Shown: positions 21,795-31,521 of the stretch, piece after piece
Numbering within the stretch: the first letter of the stretch is position 1
Layout of the letters: each line of letters opens with the position of its first letter
Assembly: GCA_964017065.1 (NCBI GenBank)
Contig: OZ024790.1
Location: 2,288,631 to 2,352,630 of the forward strand
DNA from: Haliclona indistincta
Lineage: Eukaryota > Porifera > Demospongiae > Haplosclerida > Chalinidae
Length of the DNA stretch: 64,000 nucleotides
Direction: 5' to 3'
Position numbers and translations under genes: made by a program
Notes under the pieces: generated by a model
The model's database searches: none
What the model was told of the DNA's origin: nothing
The model's input: the letters and a program-made list of their open reading frames with translations, nothing else

Positions 21795-21870
21795 GAGCCC
21801 CGCCCATGTCTCAGCACTAAGCGAGATAGGGCGTGGTCGCTTCTTTTTTCAGCGCTTTCCTCTGTCCGTC
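21790..21870 (+). promoter_or_regulatory. Probable promoter region of NLR-B with a GC box
   Basis: GAGCCCCGCCCA lies about 70 bp upstream of the ATG at 21871. The same box lies about 105 bp upstream of the paralogous ATG at 25549. GC boxes are common promoter elements, but no transcript evidence is available. Confidence 0.3.
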
Positions 21871-23611
21871 ATGACTAAAGCTGCCTTCACTACAGTACAA
21901 GGTAAGACCACACTATCTCTGTTGATCCCTCTATCATAATGTCGTGTCATGTGCTCAGATTTCAATGTCGACTCAGTTTCGTTTCATCTTCTAAAAGCCA
22001 AGTTTCCCTCTCACAAGCGGAAATCTCTCGCCAGTGGTCTGCGGGTTGCTAGTCTCATTCCAAACATCGAAGTTAATTGTAGAGACACTGATGGTATGCT
22101 TCAAGAGCTAATCTCCCGGTGGGTAGGCAGCACTACCGGCAACCAGTGGGTAATGTTGACTGATGCTGTCAAGATGTGTGACGAGCCTGCTGTAGCTCAG
22201 GAGCTAGCTACAGCAGTTGGTTGCCCTCTAGCTCACTCAGGTAATGCAACAGATATTGATAGTAATCAGATAAAGCTGTTAAGTGTTAGTATCACAGTAT
22301 GTTGAGTTAGTGTTCCGTTTTAGCAATGAATATGTGCATTCTGTGTGGGCAGCAATGGTGTCAAATTAATACCCTGTTAGTTTGTAGTGCAATGGCAGAC
22401 AATAAATATAGGGGTCTTGGGGAGTCTAAATTTACAGCCAGCAGGGGGCAGAGTACCCCAACTGCTGTAGCTCAGGAGCCAGTTATGCTACAGCAGTTGG
22501 TTGCCCTCTGGCTCGCTCAGGTAGTACAACCGATATATAGTAATCAGATAAAACTGTTGATGAATTCGTTAGCTTGTTTGCACTGCTGTATGACTTGATG
22601 AAGTCAATTTTTGTTTGCAATAAAGCTAGGTAGAATATTTATTTGTTCAAACATAGTGTGTTAATGATATTCAAATGAAGATGAATATGAATCTAGATGA
22701 ATCTCATTAGCATCTTACTAGCACGATAAAGAACCTCGAGTGCTGCTTGCTTTTGACGATCCCTTGCACATTATAGTACTAGTCATAGTTAACCAAAAAT
22801 ATAGAGCAGGTGTCTGGCTATCTGTTGTGCAAGAGATTTTCCTAATTCACATGTTTGAGTCAATAAAGTTGTGACTTTTGGCTATTTCTTTTTTGTGCGC
22901 ATTTTAGCTTCGTTTCAATGCTATGCAAGTGAGTTAAATTTCCGAACTTGTTGTGGAGACAAATGAACTACTGAGTTAATAGATGTTGATGTTATGTTGA
23001 GATTGCGTGGTTGGATATTAAGCTAGAAAAAAATGCATTGATGAATTGTTACCTCGTAGAAATTCTACGAGGTATGTTCAATGAATACACAGACACTGGG
23101 ATTGCTTATATTGCCAGAGCTCTTATCTCCGACAACACTTTAAAAACACTGTGGGTTGGTCATTACAGAGTAACAGACATGGGACTGGCACCACTGTTGG
23201 AAGCACTAACAAGACTACGTTCACTGAAGGAGTTATTATTGCACTGGACAGTGTCCATCCAGATGAAACATTAAAGATGATCGGAGAGCTGTGTGTGGGG
23301 AGAAGTAAAATGGAAATTTATCATTATTCCTTTATTCTCCATCGTTACAGTCAGAAGAGGCAATAACAGAGTGGGTCCAGAGTATTGTGGTTGGAGGGAA
23401 CAGTCTCATACGCTCTCTTAAGTGTTATGAAGTTACTGAGCTTACTATAGTTGTAGTTCTTCGAAAAATTTCATTTCCTATCGATGCAAAAGGTGTTAAA
23501 GCACAATTACATTCATCGTTCCAACAATCAGTCACTTTTACTAACTCAGAAAGAAGAAACTCAGTCTTTACGAATCTTTTTCATTTTAATTTTGAAGTTA
23601 TTTATTTTTAA
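21871..23611 (+). pseudogene. NLR-B: Death domain and LRR remnant, NACHT deleted
   Basis: Exon 1 is 21871-21901 (MTKAAFTTVQ), followed by a 57-bp intron. Exon 2, 21959-22240, encodes a Death domain (FHLLKAKFPSH, SLASGLR, LQELISRWV, QWVMLTDAVKMC) and ends in phase 1 at a good donor. The expected NACHT exon is absent. From about 23078 to 23611 only the last LRRs and tail remain (YTDTGIAYIARALISDNTLK), with a frameshift near 23250. A partial copy of the exon 2 end recurs at about 22458-22520. The leading exons could still make a stand-alone Death adaptor of about 140 residues by intron read-through to the stop at 22305. I judge the locus a pseudogene. Confidence 0.75.
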
Positions 23612-23934
23612 TAAATTGTATACATACTTTTTGTTACCCAATTTTTTTTTACAATATTGAAGAAGAGCTCAATGAATCGTGCGATAACACGTATTCTTTC
23701 TCTCTGCATGCGCCGAGTGTTAAAAACAAGATGTGTGATTAATAATTATGGAGCATGTAAAAAGCAGATTCTTGATTACTCCCAATCTATACCATTTCAT
23801 CATAATTTACATTAATTATTATTTAATTTTAGGGAAATCAAGACAGTAATTATAAAGAATTCAGTTTAGAGCTACAATGTTGGTTCAATCATATGTCACT
23901 AGTTAGCTCAAGCGGCACTGCCGTGTGCTGCTAG
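23612..23934. other. 3' flank shared by all NLR loci
   Basis: It contains the imperfect palindrome near 23676-23722 and the block GGGAAATCAAGACAGTAATT, shared with 6.6, 44.35 and 60.46 kb. No gene is seen. Confidence 0.6.
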
Positions 23935-24990
23935 CTACTGATCCAGGAACTCTTCCATGAACTGGTTCACCTGATCTGGATCAATATGCCTTCAGTGAGA
24001 GAACGATGCTGTCAATTTTATCACCGATCACATACACATCAGTCATACAAAATACAAACCTAGTATGCATGGATCAATATTAATTTTAACAAATATATTT
24101 GTCTCTAACAAACTGCATGAAACACAAAACTTAGTATTCATTTGATGTGGACTTCGATCTCAACTGCAAAATCTTTCTGACAAAAATTACTGTTTGCTAC
24201 TACATTGAACTTGTAACTAAACCTGTAAATTTGATTTTATATGTCTGTTACAATAATTAATTTCCTAGTTTGATTGAGATATTGAAGTATCATAGTGTTG
24301 TACCTGATAGTGATCTTGGAACACACTGACTCATCATGCTTTTCAGCCATATATCACCATCTTTATCACCCTAATAGAGAGAAGAGAGAAAGATTACTTG
24401 TGGCTAGTAGACATGTTGTCACTAAAACTACTTCACTCTGTAGTGAACAAAGTAATATTACAGCTACTCTACAGAGCATTTTAAACTGACTTCAATTTAT
24501 ACTTCAATCTGAAACTGTCCCTCTGAAGTCCTCTTGTACTAATTGTGCCTTTCCTTGTCCAGGTTTACTCAGGTGCTGTTGCTTCAGCAGAAAAGTTGGA
24601 GAAATATCAGCAGAAGATGCCGGTCAAGATTCTTGTACACACATGTACAATTATTAGGTACATGCAAGAATCTTGACACTGACAGCACTTAGATTTTGTA
24701 CGTTTCATCGCACTGGGTGAAGACTGATCAGTATAAATTACTAACCGACTATCACCTAACTTATCTACTGGAAATAACTACATCACTCACATGATTCATG
24801 ATATGTACCATAGCATAGATAATGAACAAATAAAAAAGAAGAGTCATACGATGCAGTAGCAGACTAAATATGGTACAGTTCAGCAAGGTCCTCGAACAAC
24901 ACTTGAACTATGATATTGTATAGCTTATAGACATTGATGGGAGGAGGTGGGCAATGCATCATAGCATGATAGTAGTTGACATACGAACTT
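23935..24990 (-). pseudogene. Epoxide hydrolase-like 3' exons, copy 2 (broken)
   Basis: The last exon, 23935-23989, has lost the HIPDANHFVQMDD coding part. The penultimate exon, 24304-24370, has a 10-nt deletion relative to paralogues and so is out of frame. Only a scrap of the preceding exon is recognisable near 24940-24990. This is the most decayed of the four copies. Confidence 0.65.
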
Positions 24991-25194
24991 TTAATTTTAT
25001 TACAGCAAACCTTTGCCTGTTTACTTATTTTCTGTATTCATTCCTCCCAGGCAGCACAATAGCTAATTCTGATTATTCACTTATCATCTTTCTATTATTT
25101 TATCTTTGACTTTAACAGGATTATGCTATTTTGTGTTTCTTTCAGCTAATATCATAGAAAAGTTGAAGATCGTTTGTGTAAATTATGGATAGAA

Positions 25195-25400
25195 GTTGAT
25201 CTAGTATACTTCCTTGTGGGACTCCTCATGTTCTGGTAACCATTGCGATGTTTGATAGTTACACACTAGTCTGAAGGTGAGCTAAGTTGAAGAAGCTCCA
25301 TCAAGACCTAATTTGCTAAGTTTTTAGCAGATTGTCATATGGTGTGGAATCAAAGAAACTCAGAGTTACTGAATAGTGACTGGATAGTTTATTTCATTAT
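25195..25400 (-). pseudogene. Non-LTR reverse transcriptase fragment, copy 2
   Basis: The minus strand shows GVPQGSIL, a diagnostic reverse-transcriptase motif, near 25205-25230. FFDSTPYDNLLK followed by a stop lies near 25330-25370. It is paralogous to 21591-21794 and holds the same position upstream of a Death exon. Confidence 0.65.
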
Positions 25401-25548
25401 TCATAGTCTTTCTAGCTATTTTGTTTCAAGCTAGCACGACACGAGCCCCGCCCACGTTTACTGGCATAATAGTAGGCGTAACTATATAGGGCGGGATCGA
25501 TCGCTGCTCGCTTCCTTTTCTGAGTTTTCTCTCTCTTCTCTGTCCGTC

Positions 25549-25934
25549 ATGGCTCAAGCTGTCCTAACTACAGTACAAGGTAAGACCACAATATCTCTGT
25601 TGATCCGTCTATCATAATAACATCTGTTTATAATTTCGTGTTCTGTGGTCAGATTTCAATGTCGACTCAGTTTCGTTTCATCTTCTAAAAGCCAAGTTTC
25701 CCTCTCACAAGTGGAAATCTCTCGCCAGAGGCCTGCGACTTGCCAGTGTCGTTTCAAACATCGAAGCAAGCTACAGAGACCTAGATAGTATGCTTCAGGA
25801 GCTAATCTCCCGGTGGGTAGGCAGCACTACCGGCAACCAGTGGGTCATGTTGATTGATGCTGTCAAGATGTGTGACGAGCCTGCTGTAGCTCAAGTCCTA
25901 GCTACAGCAGTTGGTTGCCCTCTATCTCACTCAG
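25549..25934 (+). CDS. NLR-D exons 1-2: Death domain
   Basis: Exon 1, 25549-25579, encodes MAQAVLTTVQ. After a short intron, exon 2, 25653-25934, encodes a full Death domain (FHLLKAKFPSHKWKSLARG, LDSMLQELISRWV, QWVMLIDAVKMC). It ends in phase 1 at CAG|GTAC. The exon at 41260 begins in the matching phase, giving a GERLQSDL junction, so these are probably the first exons of NLR-D across an intron of about 15.3 kb. Read without splicing, the frame ends at 26023 and would make a small Death-only protein. Death domains recruit partners by homotypic contacts in the cytosol. Joining to 41260 is inference from phase, order and strand. Confidence 0.75.
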
Positions 25935-26478
25935 GTACTACAACAGATATTGATAGTAATCAGATAAAGCTGTTGAGTAAATTGTTAGTTTGTGCTTATA
26001 ATGTTCCGTTCATTGCAGAATAATAATTTATGTGCTGATTCACACATTCTGTGTTGGCAGTAATGGTACAGAATACCCTGTTAGTTTCGTAGTGTAATGA
26101 CAGACAATCTGGAAATATAGGGGGCTTGGTCACTCCCACTTCAGCCTGGCAGAGTGCCTTCAGTAATAGACTAGCTGAACCTCAGCACTGCCAATAATAA
26201 GAAGCCCAGCTTACCAGACAACTTTTCCTTTGTTACCTAGCACAACATAAGTATCACATGACAGTTTGTACATGAAATAATGAAATCATGCTTCTCATGA
26301 ATGCAATATTTTAATGACGGCTCTTTGCGCCACGCATATAAGCACCCTCACTATAATACTGCTTTCTGAGCCTCTGTTGTTAGTTGGAATTAGTGGAAAT
26401 AATTATGTGATGGTAATTAAATTTAATCGGATCCCTCTTTCATTTTTTATAATTTTTTTATTCTATACCTTACTGTTA
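25935..26478. other. First part of the large NLR-D intron
   Basis: It is similar to 22241-22450 just after the Death exon. No exon is recognised before the Helitron-like insertion. Confidence 0.5.
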
Positions 26479-27739
26479 AAGGAAATAAAAAGATTTCTAT
26501 CGAAATCAAAAGGATGTAGGGTTGTGAAATCTACCACTGGTCCGCAATGTAATCTAAGGAACATGCATGGAATGGTAGCATGATTGACTTGCTAACAGAC
26601 CATAGATCCCTACATCAGTGGCTGCTGTGGTTGGCTATAGCTAATTCAGCTAGTTGCTGTTGACTGACACCAGACATGCATTAAATTGAATTGGATTCAG
26701 CTTGTGACAAAATAATTCTTGATCTTATGTACAGCCACTGATGTAGGGATCTATGGTCTGTTAGCAAGTCAATCGTGTTACCATTCCATGCATGTTCCTT
26801 GTTAGATTACATTGCGGACCACTGGTAGATTTCACAATCCTACATCCTTTTGATTTCGATAGAAATCTTTTTATTTTCTTGTTTGTGTCCTTTTTTCATT
26901 TTCAGTGAAGTGCAGTTCAATATCATGCATGTACTGAGTCGTCTTTGTCATGGTTTCCACCATTGGTTTAGTTTTCCAGTTGCTGATGGCTTTTCTTTAT
27001 TATTAACAATTTTAAACTTGTAGCTAAAAATATTTGTTATGTGGTACATACCAGCTCGCCTACGCATTCATGCATGCATGCAGTGCATACGAGCCCCGCC
27101 CACACTTATTTGTAGACTTGAACGCCGGTTATAATTATATCTGGCAAGCGCAGAATGGCGATCCTACACGAGTTTGCCGTTATTCGAAGACTCCAGTCAA
27201 TTAATATGGCGATACTCAAGCTAGTGCTTGGTCACGTGCGCTAGCCACTGCTTGGTCACGTGTGTGTTGCGCAATCGCAATAATGGCGTCTAACACTTAG
27301 CTCACAATGGATCACGATCGAGAACTCGCGGAATTCAGATCGCCGTTTCGCTAAAAACAATGCTCAAAAGGCACCTGCCAGGAGAATTTCACGAATGTTC
27401 GTGGATGTTTTTTTGTCTCGGCACTGCTCGCGTAAAGGCGCTAGGCGAGTTGAAGAAAGAAAGAAGAAAGAAAGAAAGAAAGAAAGAAGAAAGAAGAAAA
27501 CGAAGATGATGAAACTCGATTTTCACCGTTTCCAGGTTCGTCACTTTAGCAACAATTTCGAGCAATCTCCTTGCTACTGTAAGATGGGGCAACGCCAGAG
27601 AGCAGATCTAAGTGTCTTTGGACGTATAAAATTTATCACCAGGCGAAATATCAGCGTTTGAACGCTAATACATGTATGTAGCCGCCATCTTGTTTTCTCG
27701 TTCAACCCTACATAGGGAGACACTACCGTGTCTCCCTAA
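26479..27739 (+). mobile_element. 1.26-kb Helitron-like non-autonomous element, copy 1
   Basis: The 3' end carries the hairpin GGGAGACAC-TACC-GTGTCTCCC followed at once by CTAA. The next base is T, and the paralogous empty site near 1835 reads GTTA|TAAGCAAAG, so insertion was between A and T. Hairpin plus CTRR at an A-T site is the canonical Helitron 3' signature. The 5' part is a foldback whose arms lie at about 26482-26628 and 26732-26880. I see no clear 5' TC. A GCCCCGCCC box and a (GAAA)n run lie inside. No replicase is encoded. A second copy is at about 45025-46241. Confidence 0.6.
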
Positions 27740-28312
27740 TAAGCAAAGTATATTGTAATCTCTAGTGATTAATTATTAGTTACCGTCAGGAGCTTATCAT
27801 TCCAAGGAGTGTACAACTTCAAATAGCATAGTGATGGTAGCACAAAATCTATCCGCTGCTTGGCGCATTGAAAAACTCCCCTATTAGGCAGTTTTTATAT
27901 GAGCTGTACAGTCAAACGTGCACACTCACTGTAATAGGGCTGTATAAATCTCAAAGCTCAATAGCGGCCCATTTCTTCTGCTGTTTTATGGTTGTACACT
28001 CCTTAGAATAAGAAGCTCCTGCTACCGTAGATTGGAGAATTTTCATCAATAAACAGTTTTGTTGCTTATATTTTCTCATTGTTTTACATTCGATGCTGCG
28101 TATAATATAAATGTGCTAATAATTTTATTTCACGAACGACAATAATTTTTGTTATAATTATGTCGAAAATTTTCTAATACACAGTTTGTGTGATTACTTG
28201 CAACATCATAATAGCACCTTACTGAACCCCTCAGTTTAGTATCATACATGATACAGTGGTTTATTACTTCTGCACATGAAACACTGCACATAGTGATTAG
28301 CTTAGCCGTATC
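27740..28312. repeat. Left part of the segmental repeat split by the transposon
   Basis: It matches 1840-2440. Its continuation starts at 35536, after the integrase-kinase element. The 6-bp target CGTATC at 28307-28312 is repeated at 35530-35535. Confidence 0.7.
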
Positions 28313-28413
28313 TATGGTGGCCGAGAAGGACACTTTTTCGTTTTTCACTTTACTCGATTTCAAATCGGATTCGTGCGCCTCATATCGGATTCGCGACACT
28401 CATATCGGATTCG
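28313..28413 (+). repeat. Left terminal inverted repeat and start of the iterons
   Basis: It pairs with 35429-35529 without a mismatch that I can see. 20-bp iterons continue to about 28483. It is the likely integrase-binding end and probably also part of the integrase gene promoter, since the ATG is 280 bp from the tip. Confidence 0.88.
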
Positions 28414-28592
28414 CGCGACTCAAATCGGATTCGCGCGACTCATATCGGATTCGCGCGACTCATATCAGATTCGCGACACTCATTTCACTCGTCGCGACAG
28501 TACCGGATACCGTTGGCGCGGCCTCCTCCCTGGCCACACCTTTTGAATTTATTAGCGGGTGGGGCCTGGGGAGGATGCTAGAGTCATCGATC

Positions 28593-31029
28593 ATGTCCGC
28601 TGAATTCGAATTCGAAGTTGACAGTAAGCTAGTTATCTGCGCTGTTTGATCAATGTCTGACCTAGCTTGACTTTTTCAGCCCTTCTAGTCAGCTACTTTA
28701 AGTCGTGGAGGCCATATAGGGTGATTCTGGCTCGACTTGAGCTGGTACATGGACTAAAAAGAAGGTAATAATGTACGATAGCTTTAATTTCAGATTAAGG
28801 GACTACGAGTCAAACCAATTTTGGCTGCTGTCCTTTGCATAGTACAATCTACTGTGTCTTGGCTACCCCTCGCCCATTTTTGACCGAAAATCAGTGTACC
28901 CATTCTCCAGTAGCGCTTGCCGTATGTTTGAAGAAAATTAATTCGTACTTTGCAATCACAGAGAGCCGCATAGGGGTGGGTGGGTTGTGGGGTGGGCGGG
29001 ATTGGGAAGAGAGTGCCTTTGTTAGCTCTGTTGCAAAAATCTAGGAATCTTTCTCCATTGCTCTTGTGGGTAGGAGGTTTTTTGCCGAAACCAAACAGCT
29101 AATGAAATATTTGCCTTCTTGCAGACGGAGAAGTTTATTCAAAATCCGATGCGTACCTTTTCTCCTTGTATGCCCAAGATCATGTATGCCATTTTTTGTA
29201 GGCATGGCTTGCTCACAGAATGCACGTAATTTTCAGCAAATGGGCTGAGTTTACTCCACCGACAAGACAAAATTAATGTTGACTTTCTAGGACAATCAGT
29301 GTGATAGAGCAGCCAAAGAAACCAATTTTTTTTTCGAATCTGGAATTTTGACTTTGAAGTCTCTTAACCTGATTTACCTAAAATGGTTGGCACTTTGTCA
29401 TGTGCTTGATCATGGGTCAGTGTGAGCCGATGTCATGGTAACCCAATATTAACATACTGGACTGAGTGCCAGCTGTTTTCATCTCCACTCCTTACGACAG
29501 TTACTTGGTTGCTATATGTTTGTGCATGCACATAGATTTATATAATGTACATGTAGTATGACGTGGTTGAAGAATCAATTCAAGCGCTTGGGGCTGGAAA
29601 AACGAGGTGTTTGTACTCCAGATGGTATTGTCAGGAACTGCATCAGGGTTAGTGCTAAGAATAAGAATAATTTGCTTGTACAACAATATAGAGAGAGCTA
29701 AGATCATCAAATTGTCAGTTGGGATACAGAGCTATGTGGAAGCTTCTTCGGGACAAGTACATTGTAAAGACAAAACGGTAAGTTTGAAAGTATAATTATT
29801 GTTTTCATAGTGTAAAGAGCATTTTAGTGACACAGTTATGATGATTATGAAAGAGCTTGATCCTATTGGTGTGCAGCTACGACGTAGCCGACGCCTTCAG
29901 CGCAGGATATACCTCAGCAAGGTATACTTCTACATATTATAGTAGCCATTTTGTGCACTACAAATAGGGGCCTAATTTTTGTTGGCACTTGGATGGATAC
30001 GACAAATTATCACCTTTTGGGTTTCATATACACGGATGCATTGATGGTTTGTCGTATAATAATAATTATTAATGTTATGATGATTATATACTTTCAGATT
30101 TTCAAGAAAAATTCTTTGGTTGAAGATCGGCTCTACAAACAATGACCCTGCAGTAGTACTGCAATATTATCTCGAGACTGTGGAAGAAGTAAAAGGTCAC
30201 TGATAAATAATTCTATAATAAAATTGTGATAATAATTATAAGTATAGGTTGCCCTTCAATAGTGAGGATGGACAGAGGTACTGAAAATGGGCTGGTTGCT
30301 ACAACACAAATAGCATTTCGATCTCAACACAGCGATGGCTTGAATGGTGGTAACAGTATTCGATATGGAGCATCGCCTGCTAATGTTGTGAGTTGTATGC
30401 ATCTAATTGATAGTTATTATTATTAGCTATGTTTTTGTCTATAGAGAATTGAGAGTTGGTGGTCTATTCTTAGACGCCATAAGACTGGGTGGTGGATAGA
30501 TACATTTAAGGTTTGTAATCGCTTTATAAATGGCATGCATGTGGACCAAAATAATTATTTTAATGACAGGAATTAGAGCTTAGTGGACATTTTGATCACA
30601 GCTGTGAACATCACAAGTAAGATTTGAGAATTAAAAAGTATTATGCTTTCTAATAAAATAAATTATAGGCAATGTCTTGCCATTGTCTTTTTTGGACTGT
30701 TACAGAGGGAGCTGCAAGAATTTGTTCTATATTGGAACTCGCACACTCTTCGGAAGAATCAAGTGGCATGTTGTCCCCAAGCAATTCCAAATGACTTGTA
30801 CGACATGCCTCAGTATTATGGCGGAGAAGAATGTATCAAAAGTGCAGATTCCACTATCTGGGCACATGCTATGATTAACGATGCCCGTCCCTCTAGCAAT
30901 ATGTACAGTGATGAACTCTACCAAGATTGCATAGAGCTTGTGCGGGACGATCTTGGCATTGACCTTCACAGTCAAGTGAATGCGACAAATGCGGTCGGTA
31001 TATACAAGCACATAGTTGAGAACATGTGA
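28593..31029 (+). CDS. c-integrase (rve-type DDE transposase), 11 exons
   Basis: This is the predicted strand-transfer enzyme of the element. Exons: 28593-28623, 28680-28764, 29557-29647, 29692-29777, 29828-29921, 29968-30050 (or 30053), 30098-30195, 30248-30387, 30445-30510, 30570-30616 and 30669-31029. They give an open 393-residue frame. An N-terminal helical part ([21 protein letters not shown]) precedes the DDE core: D138 in [10 protein letters not shown]198 in [10 protein letters not shown]239 in RIESWWS. The C-terminal third continues [12 protein letters not shown] and WNSHTLR, as in cellular integrases related to Polinton and retroelement integrases. An in-frame ATG at 28575 is an alternative start. 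The donor of exon 6 is ambiguous; both choices keep the frame. The triad is complete, so activity is plausible. Confidence 0.85.
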
Positions 31030-31129
31030 ATTCTAGATCTCATGCACCATGATGACCTTATTGTCGATTGTTATTAATGATAATAATATTGCCACATCAT
31101 TTTATTAATTGCCACATTGTCGACATGAA

Positions 31130-31460
31130 CATGATTATTGAATCATTGAGTTTTTTAATAAGGATGAAGAGCTGAATGAACATGTATCAAATCACATGAA
31201 GTTGAATGAGACTTTTTTGAATAAGGATGAGTTGAATGAACATGATTATTGAATCATTGAGTTTTTGAATAAGGATGAGTTGAATGAACATGATTATTGA
31301 ATCATTGAGTTTTTTAATAAGGATGAGTTGAATGAACATGATTATTGAATCATTGAGTTTTTTAATAAGGATGAAGAACTGAATGAACATGTATCAATTC
31401 ACATGAAGTTGAATGAGACTTTTTTGAATAAGGATGAGTTGAATGAACATGATTACTATG
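31130..31460. repeat. 48-bp tandem repeat between the two convergent transposon genes
   Basis: About six diverged units contain TTGAATGAACATGATTATTG and AATCATTGAGTTTTTTAATA. It separates the integrase stop (31029) from the kinase stop (31522) and could hold the 3' ends of both transcripts. Confidence 0.8.
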
Positions 31461-31521
31461 TGAAAGAACACCGTGTGCAATAGAACAAGCTAGTTCACAC
31501 TCGTGACAAGGGATTAACACT

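Noticed and set aside
30041..30100. Frameshift in the integrase after IDG
   Set aside because: It arises only if the first GT is used. Donors at 30051 or 30054 keep the frame.
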